This document shows, one piece after another, positions 8,901 to 17,310 of a stretch of 64,000 nt of DNA; positions within the stretch are counted from its first letter, which is position 1; every line of letters starts with the position of its first letter. The position numbers were made by a program, and so were the translations under genes. The DNA lies in assembly GCA_026388255.1 (NCBI GenBank), contig JAPLKC010000089.1, positions 1 through 64,000 of the forward strand. Direction: 5' to 3'. The notes beneath the pieces are model-generated. The model saw only the letters and a program-made list of their open reading frames with translations. It was not told the DNA's origin and made no database searches. This DNA is from Pseudomonadota bacterium. Its GTDB lineage: Bacteria; Desulfobacterota; Syntrophorhabdia; Syntrophorhabdales; Syntrophorhabdaceae.

Positions 8901-9882
8901 TTTTGTCATTAACGTCTAAGACCTTTCCGTTAACATCATTAACAAAGACCGCATCGTGTATATTATTGAAGACCGTATCCAGATAACATTTGGTGTCCGT
9001 GAGTTCCCGTTCAAACCGTTTTCTTTCTGTAATATCGTGTACGCTTGCAAGGATAAAATCCCCCTCAGGCAGCGGAAGTTTCGTTAGCGCCACCTCCACG
9101 TCAAGGGTGGAACCGTCGCTTGGACGCCTTGCTTTCCACTCAAAGAACTGGTCTTCTCCGACCATCACCTTTTGCCAGAGAACAGGCTGATAGTCTCCCA
9201 TGGTATTATCGGGGGCTGCAAAATCCGGGACGATGGAAAGGCCGACGGCCTCTTCACGGGTACACCGATAGATCTCAAGCATCTTGTCGTTGACGTCCAC
9301 GATCTTCCCCATAAGATCATGGACAAAGACCGCATCATGGATCTTGTTGAAGACCGTATTAAGATAGTTCCTGGTAACAGTCAGTTCCCCTTGGACCCGT
9401 TTACGCTCCGTAATATCGTGTATGCTTGCAAGGATAAAATCCCCATCGGGCAGCGGAAGTTTCGTTAGCGCCACTTCTACATCAAGGGTGGAGCCGTCAC
9501 TTGGACGCCTTGCTTTCCATTCAAAGAACTGATCTTCTCCTGCCATAACCTTTTGCCAAAGAACAGGTTGATAGTCCCCCATGGTATTGTCGGGAGCTGT
9601 AAAATCGGGAACAATGGAAAGTCCGATGGTCTCTTCACGGGTGCACCGATAGATCTCGAGCATCTTATCGTTGACGTCTACGATCTTACCTTCAAGATCA
9701 TGGACGAAGACCGCATCATATAGGGCATTAAAGATAGCCCGATAGTCGGTCTCTGATACCTGCATCATCTCATGGGTGGGTTTACAACCTGATTTCCCTT
9801 CCACTGCTTTGTCTTGCTTTCTATGTAAATCCTGCAATCCCTGCTGCATTGGTCGGGATATATCTTCTTTCCTTTTAAACAT
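5935..9882 (-). CDS. Multi-PAS soluble sensor histidine kinase (NarX-like HisKA_3 type)
   Basis: A 1315-aa cytoplasmic sensor kinase with no membrane segment. Seven PAS/PAC units occupy about residues 45-910. The first five form a tandem array of about 125-residue copies, with units 1/2 and 4/5 nearly identical. A GAF-like domain (about 925-1090), a HisKA_3 dimerisation/phosphoacceptor region (His1120 in RELHDEIG) and a HATPase domain (EDHGVGF, GLNGMRERA) follow. It phosphorylates the NarL-type regulator encoded immediately downstream with a 4-bp overlap. The signal is unknown; redox, oxygen or an aromatic ligand are typical for PAS sensors. The amplified PAS units suggest recent intragenic duplication. 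Confidence 0.93.
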   Translation of the reverse strand: MFKRKEDISRPMQQGLQDLHRKQDKAVEGKSGCKPTHEMMQVSETDYRAIFNALYDAVFVHDLEGKIVDVNDKMLEIYRCTREETIGLSIVPDFTAPDNTMGDYQPVLWQKVMAGEDQFFEWKARRPSDGSTLDVEVALTKLPLPDGDFILASIHDITERKRVQGELTVTRNYLNTVFNKIHDAVFVHDLMGKIVDVNDKMLEIYRCTREEAVGLSIVPDFAAPDNTMGDYQPVLWQKVMVGEDQFFEWKARRPSDGSTLDVEVALTKLPLPEGDFILASVHDITERKRFERELTDTKCYLDTVFNNIHDAVFVNDVNGKVLDVNDKMLEMYQFTTRAEALKYMIIPDYTTPDGRPDFPAIWKRVLEGEDGTFECRGRRPKDGYEFDVEVFLTKLPLPDGNSILASVRDISARKKVERELTATKDYLNTVFNNIHDAVFIHDVDGKVIDVNDKMLDMYKSTREEAIGRLITVDYTSPDGRPDMPAIWKKVMSGEDQFLECKGRRPKDGYVFDVEVFLNKLSLPEGDFVLAVIREITERKRVEKELLATKDYLKTVFNNIHDAVFIHDINGKVIDVNKTMLDRYRCTREEAIGRLITVDYTVPDGRPDFSVIWKKVMSGEDQFLECKGRRPKDGYVFDVEVFLNKLSLPEGDFILASTRDITERKRMEELVFKEREVFFSVMKNNPHGIALFDDNDRFAYFNPEFTRITGYTIEDLPTIRDWARMAYRDPEYRERVAKFWKADRLQEGRGKDVEFRIDCKDGQYKDIEFRITYLGDRNLIVLTDVTARKKAEEELRAEKQRFQTISESSPVGMVMIGADDTFKYVNPKFKEIFGYDLIDIPNLRDWVTLAYPDPFYRDEVVSEWIALKSIEPGEGRPYTRKVMCKDGMMKHINFIPVQLGAGEILMTCEDITKSKEAEDRIRERNLELEVLNDIITSVSSSLHLPEILETLKNVFIDKLHIKTGGIFFYNEVTHRISMEMSWGVPFAMLHDFETFAVDSYGTGMVMQKSESTVVKSHVYPIQSNDSLSNEFRRIWQSSFCIPLEAKNEIQGMIFLIDKEFGKFQASQIAFFRTLGKQIGVATQNARLFEQVKQSHAQMKALSLKLVEVQEAERRYLARELHDEIGQQLTGLKFALEMNALQSAGETKAGLMNAQSMVNKLVAIVRELSLNLRPSMLDDLGLLLTLPWHFERFTSRMNIHVVFEHMGLSDKKFPLEMETAVFRIIQEALTNVARHAKVNEATVRLWSDEAVLGVQIEDHGVGFNPEAVLKTGNTSGLNGMRERAVLLGGHFTIEAHPGAGTRLSAEFPISSLQSGES
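7905..9770 (-). repeat. Tandem DNA repeats encoding PAS domains (5 units, 375-381 bp)
   Basis: Landmark sequence AAGGA(T/C)AAAATC, or its diverged equivalent, recurs near 7921, 8296, 8671, 9049 and 9430, giving periods of 375, 375, 378 and 381 bp. The units starting near 7905 and 8280 share long identical stretches, as do those near 9030 and 9410. The middle unit is the most diverged. This indicates at least two separate recent unit duplications within the kinase gene. Confidence 0.8.
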
Positions 9883-9935
9883 TGATAGACCTTGATCTAA
9901 ATGTCAGGAATCCACAGGCTTTAGCCGGTGGTGGG

Positions 9936-10970
9936 TCAATTAATAAATACTCTTTTGTATCTTTTCATATCCTCCAGGGCCTGTCCGGCACCCATAACTA
10001 CAGACAGCAACGGTTCATCGTTTATTTTTACTCTTATCCCTGTCTCTGCCTCAATTCTCTGGTCAAGTCCTTTCAGCAAGGCCCCTCCGCCGGTTAATAT
10101 CATACCCGTCTCATTTAAATCAGAAACAAATTCCGGCGGTAATTTTTCCAGAGCCCTCCTTACTGCATCAACAATTGCGGCAACGGGTTCTTCAATGGCT
10201 TCCCTTATCTCTTCCTCTGATATCTTTAAGATTTTTGGTATTCCGGTCAGCATATCTTTTCCAACAATACTCACAGGAATATTTCTGTAATTCATCGGAT
10301 ATATTGAGGCTGCCTCCATCTTAATCTTTTCAGCGGCAATTAAACCAATGGATAACTGGTGTTTTTTCTGAAGATATCTCACAATCGATTCATCAAGCTC
10401 ATCCCCGGCAACCCTCAGAGATTCGCTATACGCTGTAGCAGAAAGGCTTATAATGGCCACCTCTGTTGTTCCTCCTCCTATGTCGACAACCATATTCCCC
10501 ATTGGTTTCTCAATGGGCAGTTGCGAACCGATTGCAGCAGCCATCGGCTCCTCAATAAGGAATACATCCCTGATTCCAACATGAAAACAGGCGTCTACGA
10601 CAGCTTTCTTTTCCACCTGTGTAATCCCGGAAGGTACTCCAACCACCATTTTCGGTTTTGAAATCTTTCTGTCCTTTCTGACGACCATAAGAAAATACTT
10701 TATCATGGCCTTTGTAACGTCGAAATCCGCAATTACCCCATCCTTCAAGGGCCTTATTGCACTGATATTAGGGGGCGTTCTCCCGATATATTCCTTGGCA
10801 TCCCTGCCGACAGCAATGACCTTTCCATTAACGTTGTCCATTGCTACTACCGAAGGTTCATTAAGCACAACACCTTCTTCTTTCATATAAATGAGCGTAT
10901 TTGCCGTACCGAGATCCATCGCAAGATGTGTGGAGAAAAAACCAAATAATTTACTAAAATAATCAATCAT
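9936..10970 (-). CDS. mreB: Rod shape-determining protein MreB
   Basis: Bacterial actin homologue of 344 aa that forms membrane-associated filaments guiding lateral cell-wall synthesis. Actin-fold motifs are visible: phosphate-1 loop MDLGTANT near residue 18, phosphate-2 VVDIGGGTTEVA near 160 and the adenosine loop TGGGALLKG near 290. The N-terminal hydrophobic stretch (YFSKLFGFF) fits an amphipathic membrane anchor. A strong SD (AAGGAGG) precedes the ATG. mreC/mreD are not next to it: the flanking genes are a sensor kinase and a GAF protein. It implies a rod-shaped cell. Confidence 0.96.
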   Translation of the reverse strand: MIDYFSKLFGFFSTHLAMDLGTANTLIYMKEEGVVLNEPSVVAMDNVNGKVIAVGRDAKEYIGRTPPNISAIRPLKDGVIADFDVTKAMIKYFLMVVRKDRKISKPKMVVGVPSGITQVEKKAVVDACFHVGIRDVFLIEEPMAAAIGSQLPIEKPMGNMVVDIGGGTTEVAIISLSATAYSESLRVAGDELDESIVRYLQKKHQLSIGLIAAEKIKMEAASIYPMNYRNIPVSIVGKDMLTGIPKILKISEEEIREAIEEPVAAIVDAVRRALEKLPPEFVSDLNETGMILTGGGALLKGLDQRIEAETGIRVKINDEPLLSVVMGAGQALEDMKRYKRVFIN

Positions 10971-10996
10971 GCCCCCTCCTTTTTATGCCATCAGAA

Positions 10997-12367
10997 TTAA
11001 CGATCATTTCTTCCTTCAGCTCTATTGAGAAGTTCCCAGATACTTACTATGCCATCTTCGGGGAACTTTGCTATTCCTGTTTCTATACCACCTGAAATAT
11101 CCGGGATATTTTCCTCTGCAACACTTTTTTTAATAGTATAGCCCAAAATCCTCATAATATTTTGTAAATCCACCCTCTCATCGCTTTTTAATAACACATA
11201 AAAATGACCGCCGCCTTTTCTTGTGATAAACGCTTGCCCTCCGACGCAATACCTTATAATTTTAAAAACCTTTTTTAAAAGATCATTCGTATAGCTTAAA
11301 CCCATATGTTTATTAAACAAACGCATATTTTGCAGCTTAAGGGAAAGCAAAGAAAATTTGTCTCCTTTTTTCGTCATATTTTCAAGTATTTCAAGAAAAA
11401 CCGGGAATTGGATGGAATCTGTTATCGGTTCAAAATCCCTTAATCTTTCCAGGTTTTCCTTCATCCACAAAGAAGAACAATACAGAGACAGAAGTGCTGA
11501 AACATTTCTTAAAATGCCTATTGATCGCTCACTTAAATTCTTATCTGAAACAGAAACATACCCTGTAATGCCTATTGTAATATCATCCGTAATCAATGGA
11601 AAACCGAAAAACTGCTTTGCCTTTAAAGACTCTCCGGAAAAAAATAACGGTTTTTCCCTCAAAAGCCTACTATTATAAGGAAGCAGGAGTTCTCTTCCAC
11701 CTTCCATAACCATAGAGGCGATACTGGCGCCCAGGGTACATTCTTTTTTTATATATCCGTCTGAATCAATTCCAAAAAAATCATGGATAAACATCTTGCC
11801 GCTTTTTTCAATACAGATAAAACATAAATCGGCTCCGGAAAGGTCCAGGCACTCCGTAAACAATTCATTTAAAGAAATCCTTGAAAGATTCAGCTCGTTG
11901 AAGAGGTTTACAATTCTTCTTTCTGCATATAATTCTTCAATACTTTCTTCCATATCGAGAGTTCTCTTTTCCCTTTCGATCTCTTTATGGAGCATGGAAG
12001 CAAAAGCACCGAGTATCTTCTTTTCCTTATCGGTAAAGACCCATTTTTTCTTGCTGTCAACAACAATAACTCCTTTACCTTCAAGAGGGTATCCCATAAA
12101 AGATTTGATGCCTTCTGCCGAGTTATAATATCCGAGGGTATCCTCATCTTTGTCAAAATTGGGGATGATAAGAGGCTCATTATGCTTGATCACCCACCCG
12201 GGGAGTGTCCCTTCGATGAGTATATCCTTGTTTTTATCAAAACTGTTAGCGAACGTTATTGATGAAAGACATTTCAAACTGGAATGTTCTTTAAAAAACA
12301 ATGCCACTGTAAAAGCCTCGTATATGTTGAATATAAGGTTTGAAAAACCGTCCAGCAGGATGCTCAT
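10997..12367 (-). CDS. GAF-domain protein with degenerate GGDEF domain
   Basis: A 456-aa signalling-type protein. The N-terminal half has one or two GAF-like regions (GYPLEGKGVIVVDSKKKWVF near 96-115; a second near 160-300). Residues ~325-450 align by eye with a diguanylate-cyclase fold (SLLSLKLQNMRLFNKHMG, then RKGGGHFYVLL), but the signature is GGGHF instead of GG(D/E)EF. Cyclase activity is therefore unlikely; it may bind nucleotide or act as a scaffold. No output domain or membrane segment is visible. It lies between mreB and the tRNA-thiolation genes on the same strand and may be cotranscribed with mreB. Confidence 0.7.
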   Translation of the reverse strand: MSILLDGFSNLIFNIYEAFTVALFFKEHSSLKCLSSITFANSFDKNKDILIEGTLPGWVIKHNEPLIIPNFDKDEDTLGYYNSAEGIKSFMGYPLEGKGVIVVDSKKKWVFTDKEKKILGAFASMLHKEIEREKRTLDMEESIEELYAERRIVNLFNELNLSRISLNELFTECLDLSGADLCFICIEKSGKMFIHDFFGIDSDGYIKKECTLGASIASMVMEGGRELLLPYNSRLLREKPLFFSGESLKAKQFFGFPLITDDITIGITGYVSVSDKNLSERSIGILRNVSALLSLYCSSLWMKENLERLRDFEPITDSIQFPVFLEILENMTKKGDKFSLLSLKLQNMRLFNKHMGLSYTNDLLKKVFKIIRYCVGGQAFITRKGGGHFYVLLKSDERVDLQNIMRILGYTIKKSVAEENIPDISGGIETGIAKFPEDGIVSIWELLNRAEGRNDR

Positions 12368-12382
12368 AACAGCATTATGTCA

Positions 12383-13453
12383 TTATCCCCCGGGGCTGTC
12401 AAGGCTGGATGGAGAATATTCTTCAAAAAAAACAGGTTCCTCTATCCCAAATTTTTCCAGTATCCTGCACATACTGCATTTCTCACCAAAAGCAGGGTAT
12501 CCGCAAACTGCACAGTGGCCATCCTCTCTGCCCCTTTTTACATCATCATGAGCCGAATCCTCAAGGGTTTGGCTTCCAGGAAAGAGTTGAATATCTGTTG
12601 CATTGTCTTCCCTGGCTCCATCGACAGAACCTTGCATATTGGCCATATCCCGATCAATGGACTTAATCTTTTTTGTCATTCTCAGATAGCCCTTAATAAA
12701 ACCAATTTTCGTCGCCGGTGATAATTCCTCTAATTTGTTAAGGATTCCTTTATACAGTAATGACTTGGCGCCGGTTGAAAAGGGGCATTCTTCATATATA
12801 TAGTCTATCCCGTTTATGATTGCATAAGCTGCCATCTCCCGTTCCGAACATAAAAATAACGGCTTTGCCTTACTGGATAAGCGCCCTTCCCTGCCTTCCA
12901 GCAAAACATCTTTTTTCCACAAATATTCATCCTTCCAGTAGAGGACATTTCCCAGCAGAGCAGATGCCTCATCGTCAAGATTATGACCTGTCATAAGAAC
13001 AGAATAGCCGTAATCCATACATACCTTATTCATAACATACCGCTTGACCATGCCACATGCGGAGCAAGGCACTCTCCTTAAGGTCTTCGCCAATTCTTCA
13101 ATACCTTTTCCGAACATATCCCGGAAATGGAAAATAAAAACCTTTCTTTTTAAGTCGTCAGCCATTTTCTTTATTTTTAAAAGAGATATGTCAGAATAGT
13201 TCTCAATGCCGAGATCAATATAAATGCCATCAGCAGGGAATCCGAGTTTATTCATAATATGCCAGAGGGCAAGGCTGTCTTTCCCGCCTGATACTGCAAC
13301 TACCGGAGTATCTCCGTCTTTTATCAGGGAATATTTGTTGATTGTTGTTAAAACCCTTTTTTCAATAAAATCGGTAAAATCCTCCGCGCACAAGGCAGTG
13401 TGATAAGCGCTTAAGCTGATGTTTGCCGGTTTACCGCATACCCTGCATTTCAT
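12383..13453 (-). CDS. TtuA/TtcA-type tRNA 2-thiolation enzyme
   Basis: PP-loop ATPase of 356 aa. The ATP-pyrophosphatase loop SGGKDS is at 55-60. An N-terminal zinc-knuckle pattern (Cys3, Cys6, Cys22) and a C-terminal Cys-rich segment (CAVCG near 318, CSMC near 331) are visible. Cys130, Cys133 and Cys223 are placed like the three iron-sulfur ligands of TtuA/TtcA enzymes. Such enzymes adenylate a tRNA uridine or cytidine and replace oxygen by sulfur. The overlapping upstream gene encodes a diglycine sulfur carrier, matching the TtuA-TtuB arrangement (thiolation of T54). A Ncs6-like wobble-uridine role is an alternative. The assignment is from motifs and context. Confidence 0.82.
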   Translation of the reverse strand: MKCRVCGKPANISLSAYHTALCAEDFTDFIEKRVLTTINKYSLIKDGDTPVVAVSGGKDSLALWHIMNKLGFPADGIYIDLGIENYSDISLLKIKKMADDLKRKVFIFHFRDMFGKGIEELAKTLRRVPCSACGMVKRYVMNKVCMDYGYSVLMTGHNLDDEASALLGNVLYWKDEYLWKKDVLLEGREGRLSSKAKPLFLCSEREMAAYAIINGIDYIYEECPFSTGAKSLLYKGILNKLEELSPATKIGFIKGYLRMTKKIKSIDRDMANMQGSVDGAREDNATDIQLFPGSQTLEDSAHDDVKRGREDGHCAVCGYPAFGEKCSMCRILEKFGIEEPVFFEEYSPSSLDSPGG

Positions 13454-13638
13454 CCGCCGGAGATTACCCTTATAAGTTTGACGTTGTCGTCCGCTCCCAG
13501 CTTGCAGTCTTCCGTCATCAGACTGCCGTTCGCGATGACAAGATGGGCTTCCCTGCTGAGAGAAAATTCCTCAAGAAGCTTTGAAACAAACATCGGTTTT
13601 TCAAATTCGTATACTTTGTTTTCCCATTCGACTTTCAT
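13450..13638 (-). CDS. ThiS/TtuB-like sulfur-carrier protein
   Basis: A 62-aa beta-grasp protein ending ISGG, the C-terminal diglycine used for thiocarboxylate formation. It overlaps the start of the TtuA-like gene by 4 bp, so the pair is almost certainly cotranslated. The probable role is sulfur donor for tRNA thiolation by its neighbour. It differs clearly from the MoaD-like protein at 1356-1619, so the window has two dedicated carriers. The E1-like activating enzyme is not in the window. Confidence 0.82.
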   Translation of the reverse strand: MKVEWENKVYEFEKPMFVSKLLEEFSLSREAHLVIANGSLMTEDCKLGADDNVKLIRVISGG

Positions 13639-13836
13639 CGTTTATTAGATAACACAACGAGGTAGTGTTGTCAAAGAGTAGCTGCCTGCTCTGTATAATG
13701 AATACTGCAATTGATTTTATAAAAATGGTGATTATATTAAATTCATCAGTCAGCATTCGACACTCGGCTGACAAAATAATTACAGGAATACAGCAGTAAA
13801 TAGCAACAAAAAGTAAATCCATTACGAGGTGAAAAT

Positions 13837-16419
13837 ATGAACTTTGACAAGTTAACGATAAAAGCCCAGGAAGCTATAGCCGACGCCCAGAAAAGGGCAG
13901 AGAAAAACAGAAATCAAATGATTGAAAACGAACATCTTCTTTACAGCCTTATATCTCAAAAAGAAGGTGTTGTAAAACCGATGCTCGATAAACTGGGGGC
14001 AAACACGAGCTACATTATAAATGACCTGGAAAAAGCATTAAAGAAGTTTTCGCATGTAGAAGGCGCTGTGCAGGTTTACATATCGCCGCAACTGAAACAG
14101 GCAATAGACACGGCATTTGATGAAGCAGAACGATTGAAAGATGATTATGTAAGCGTTGAACATCTACTTATCGGTATAACAGAGGTTCACGAAGGGGCTG
14201 CTTCAGATATACTGAAAAGCTACGGTGTTACAAAAGACAAGATTTTTGCCGTACTGAAAGATATGAGAGGCTCCCAAAGGGTAACGGACCAGTCACCGGA
14301 AGAAAAATACCAGTCTTTGCAAAGATACTGCAGGGATTTAACAGAAGAGGCAAGGAAGGGCAAACTCGATCCTGTCATCGGCAGAGACGAGGAAGTAAGA
14401 AGGGTAATGCAGGTGCTCTCACGCAGAACAAAGAACAATCCCGTCGTTATCGGCGAACCAGGGGTCGGGAAAACTGCCATTGTTGAAGGGTTGGCCCAGA
14501 GGATTATAAGCGGCGATATACCGGAAACATTAAAAAACAAAAAAGTGCTTTCCCTTGACCTCGGGGCCATGCTGGCAGGAGCAAAATTCAGGGGTGAATT
14601 TGAGGACAGGCTCAAGGCTGTCTTAAAAGAGATTGATGAAGCTGCCGGCACAATAATCCTTTTCATAGATGAACTCCACACGATTGTCGGAGCCGGCAAT
14701 GCTCAGGGAGCGATAGACGCATCAAACATGTTGAAGCCCGCCCTTGCAAGGGGCGAACTGCGTTGTATCGGGGCGACAACACTTGATGAATACAGAAAGT
14801 ATATCGAAAAGGATGCTGCCCTTGAAAGAAGGTTCCAGCCAGTTTTTGTTGGAGAACCATCTATTGAAGAAACTATAGCAATATTACGGGGATTAAAGGA
14901 GAAATATGAGCTTCATCACGGCGTGAGGATCAAGGATTCGGCGTTGATTGCCGCGGCAACGCTTTCACACCGGTATATAACGGACAGATTTTTGCCTGAT
15001 AAGGCAATTGACTTAATTGATGAATCATCTTCCAGATTAAGGATGGAAATTGACAGCGTACCGACGGAGATTGACGAGATAGAAAGAAAGATCATCCAGG
15101 TTCAGATAGAGATTGAAGCATTAAAGAAGGAAAAAGACGAAGCCTCAAAAGAACGGAAGAAGAAACTTGAAGAAGATTTGCTTGAATTAAAGACAGATGC
15201 CGGTGAAAAAAGAAAGCACTGGGGAAGGGAAAAAGAACTGATAAAGGCCATAGGAGAGATAAAGGAAAAGATCGACAGAGCAAAGACCGAGGCCGAGGAA
15301 GCGGAGCGCAGGGGAGATTTTGGCAGGGTCGCAGAAATCAGGTATGGCACAATTATAGCACTGGAGACGGAACAGAAAGAGAAAAATAAAGAACTTGCGG
15401 AATTTCAGAAGGGCAATAAGATGCTGAAAGAAGAAGTTGACGAGGAAGACATCGCAAGAGTTGTCTCCAAATGGACAGGCATACCTGTTTCAAAGATGCT
15501 TGAAGGCGACATGGAAAAGCTTGTCAACATGGAGGACAGGATACATAAGAGGGTTATCGGCCAGCACGAGGCTGTGGACGCCGTATCCAGCACAATCAGA
15601 AGGGCTCGCGCCGGTCTTCAGGACCCGAACAGGCCCCTTGGCTCCTTTCTGTTTCTGGGACCCACCGGAGTCGGCAAGACAGAGCTTGCAAAAGCGCTCG
15701 CGGAATTCCTTTTCGACGATGAACAGGCAATTGTGAGGATCGATATGAGCGAATTTATGGAAAAGCACTCCGTATCAAGGCTGATAGGCGCGCCTCCCGG
15801 ATACGTAGGATACGAGGAAGGCGGCTACCTTACTGAAGCTGTAAGGAGAAGACCCTATTCTATCATCCTCATGGACGAAGTGGAAAAGGCACATCCTGAA
15901 GTATTCAATGTGCTTTTGCAGGTACTTGATGACGGCAGGCTTACCGACGGACAGGGCAGAACAGTGGATTTCAAGAATACCGTGATAATCATGACATCCA
16001 ACATCGGAAGCCAGTTTATAACGGATTTCGGCGGCAAGGATTATGAAGAGATGAGAAAACAGGTGTCGGAAGCAATCAAGCTCCACTTCAAACCCGAGTT
16101 TCTCAACAGGATTGACGAGATTATTATATTCAGGTCGCTTTCCGCCGAGGACATAAAACATATTGCCGGTTTGCAGCTCACCATACTGGCAAAGAGGGTT
16201 GAAGAAAGAAAGATAGAGCTCATATTCACCGATAAGCTGAAAAACATGATTTCAAAGGAAGGATACGACCCCATTTACGGCGCAAGGCCCTTAAAACGGC
16301 TTATCCAGAAGAAACTGCAGGATGCACTTGCCATGATGGTTTTAAAAGGCGAAATAAAAGAAGGTGATACGGTTAAAGCAGATGTAAATGCAAAAGGAGA
16401 AGTGGTATTCAAACAATAA
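13837..16419 (+). CDS. clpB: ATP-dependent disaggregase ClpB
   Basis: Hsp100 chaperone of 860 aa that threads aggregated proteins through a hexameric pore together with DnaK. It has an N-terminal Clp repeat domain (about 1-145), AAA+ module 1 with Walker A GEPGVGKT near 207 and Walker B ILFIDELH, a long coiled-coil middle domain (about 400-530) that separates it from ClpA/ClpC, and AAA+ module 2 with Walker A GPTGVGKT near 608. An SD (GAGGTG) precedes the ATG. It is transcribed alone, divergently from the tRNA-thiolation genes, and ends at an obvious hairpin terminator. No CIRCE element was seen in its 198-bp leader. Confidence 0.97.
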   Translation: MNFDKLTIKAQEAIADAQKRAEKNRNQMIENEHLLYSLISQKEGVVKPMLDKLGANTSYIINDLEKALKKFSHVEGAVQVYISPQLKQAIDTAFDEAERLKDDYVSVEHLLIGITEVHEGAASDILKSYGVTKDKIFAVLKDMRGSQRVTDQSPEEKYQSLQRYCRDLTEEARKGKLDPVIGRDEEVRRVMQVLSRRTKNNPVVIGEPGVGKTAIVEGLAQRIISGDIPETLKNKKVLSLDLGAMLAGAKFRGEFEDRLKAVLKEIDEAAGTIILFIDELHTIVGAGNAQGAIDASNMLKPALARGELRCIGATTLDEYRKYIEKDAALERRFQPVFVGEPSIEETIAILRGLKEKYELHHGVRIKDSALIAAATLSHRYITDRFLPDKAIDLIDESSSRLRMEIDSVPTEIDEIERKIIQVQIEIEALKKEKDEASKERKKKLEEDLLELKTDAGEKRKHWGREKELIKAIGEIKEKIDRAKTEAEEAERRGDFGRVAEIRYGTIIALETEQKEKNKELAEFQKGNKMLKEEVDEEDIARVVSKWTGIPVSKMLEGDMEKLVNMEDRIHKRVIGQHEAVDAVSSTIRRARAGLQDPNRPLGSFLFLGPTGVGKTELAKALAEFLFDDEQAIVRIDMSEFMEKHSVSRLIGAPPGYVGYEEGGYLTEAVRRRPYSIILMDEVEKAHPEVFNVLLQVLDDGRLTDGQGRTVDFKNTVIIMTSNIGSQFITDFGGKDYEEMRKQVSEAIKLHFKPEFLNRIDEIIIFRSLSAEDIKHIAGLQLTILAKRVEERKIELIFTDKLKNMISKEGYDPIYGARPLKRLIQKKLQDALAMMVLKGEIKEGDTVKADVNAKGEVVFKQ

Positions 16420-16432
16420 AATAGCGTCCGGT

Positions 16433-16464
16433 GGGCTGGATAATCCAGCCCCCAGCCTGTTTTT
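16433..16464 (+). terminator. Rho-independent terminator of clpB
   Basis: GGGCTGGA, a 3-base loop and TCCAGCCC form a stable GC-rich stem 14 bp after the clpB stop codon. A T run (TGTTTTT) follows a few bases later, at 16459-16464. Confidence 0.7.
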
Positions 16465-16465
16465 C

Positions 16466-16590
16466 ATGCCAATTAGAATTCATTGATAGAACGAGGCAAC
16501 GACGACGAGCCGACGCAGATGTACAGCACAGTACATCGAGGAAAGTGAGGAGGAGGTAACGAAGTTATATCATTGAAGGCGAATTGGCAT
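16466..16590. repeat. Palindromic intergenic element, copy 1 (125 bp)
   Basis: The ends ATGCCAATT/AATTGGCAT are perfect inverted repeats and the pairing continues imperfectly inwards (ATTCATTGATA against TATCATTGAA). The centre is the hairpin GATGTAC-6 nt-GTACATC at 16518-16537, preceded by GAGCC and followed by GAGGA and purine-rich sequence. A second element with the same plan lies at 39644-39781. There is no coding potential. It may be a REP/MITE-like repeat or a structured RNA. Confidence 0.6.
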
Positions 16591-16649
16591 TAGCAAGTTT
16601 CGCTTGACAATATCATGGAGTTGCTGATATATAAATCCATTCATATAAT

Positions 16650-16724
16650 AGGCGCATAGCTCAGTGGGAGAGCGCTACCCTGACACGGTAGAAGTCCGGG
16701 GTTCAAAACCCCGTGCGCCTACCA
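16650..16724 (+). tRNA. tRNA-Val (GAC)
   Basis: Complete cloverleaf: acceptor stem AGGCGCA/TGCGCCT, D arm GCTC...GAGC, anticodon stem CTACC/GGTAG with loop CTGACAC (anticodon GAC, valine), T arm CCGGG-TTCAAAA-CCCCG, discriminator A and an encoded CCA. Confidence 0.95.
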
Positions 16725-16750
16725 TTAAAATCTATAAATTACCTTGCCCA

Positions 16751-17107
16751 TCAGTGATGAAATTCATTATAATGGTGCCCCTCTCCATTGCGTGATAACG
16801 GCAGAAACCCTGTTCCAATAAAAATCAAAAATAGATCAAAAAGAATAATATACTTGTAGCGGACTGCAATCCTGGGCTTAAGTATCATGCTGCCGAACCT
16901 GAAATACCTCCTTTCTTTTTTTAGGGCAAGATTTAAATTATCAAGCATTTCATCAAATTCTGATGGTTTAGTCCAATTTTTATCTCTTATTACAATTTCC
17001 ATATGATTGAGGTTCCACGATAAAGATGCATCTGCATCATATCCTGTTACAAAGATCAACAAATACAGCGGCGTAAACATGCCAACAAGGATGAGGATTA
17101 TGTACAC
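16751..17107 (-). CDS. Hypothetical small membrane protein
   Basis: A 118-aa open frame with two hydrophobic helices, one at the N-terminus (about 1-22, LILVGMFTPLYLLIFV) and one near 84-103 (YIILFDLFLIFIGTGFLPL), separated by a charged central segment rich in Lys, Arg and Glu. I recognise no family. The first codon is GTG without a good SD; ATG at 17080 is an alternative start. The predicted hairpin topology supports a real gene, but this is weak evidence. Confidence 0.4.
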   Translation of the reverse strand: MYIILILVGMFTPLYLLIFVTGYDADASLSWNLNHMEIVIRDKNWTKPSEFDEMLDNLNLALKKERRYFRFGSMILKPRIAVRYKYIILFDLFLIFIGTGFLPLSRNGEGHHYNEFHH

Positions 17108-17310
17108 CCCCTATATTTACTACTATAATTATAGCGGCAAAAATGGATATGTAAAGATACGGGGAGAAGATCATTTTAGACGTAGCTTCAGGGGCTCAAA
17201 AACTCTGGTGATAATAATTCTGGACGAATGTATATTGTATTGTTATTATTATTCTATATCCAGATAGTTATGGGCAACGGTCTACTTAACCATAAGAAAG
17301 GAGAGTGTCA

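Noticed and set aside
13639-13836. Heat-shock control element (CIRCE or sigma-32) before clpB
   Set aside because: No CIRCE inverted repeat seen; TTGTCA and TATAAT are 20 bp apart, too far for a confident promoter.
14220-14699. Long minus-strand frames opposite clpB
   Set aside because: Shadows of a strongly conserved gene; no start context and no known product.
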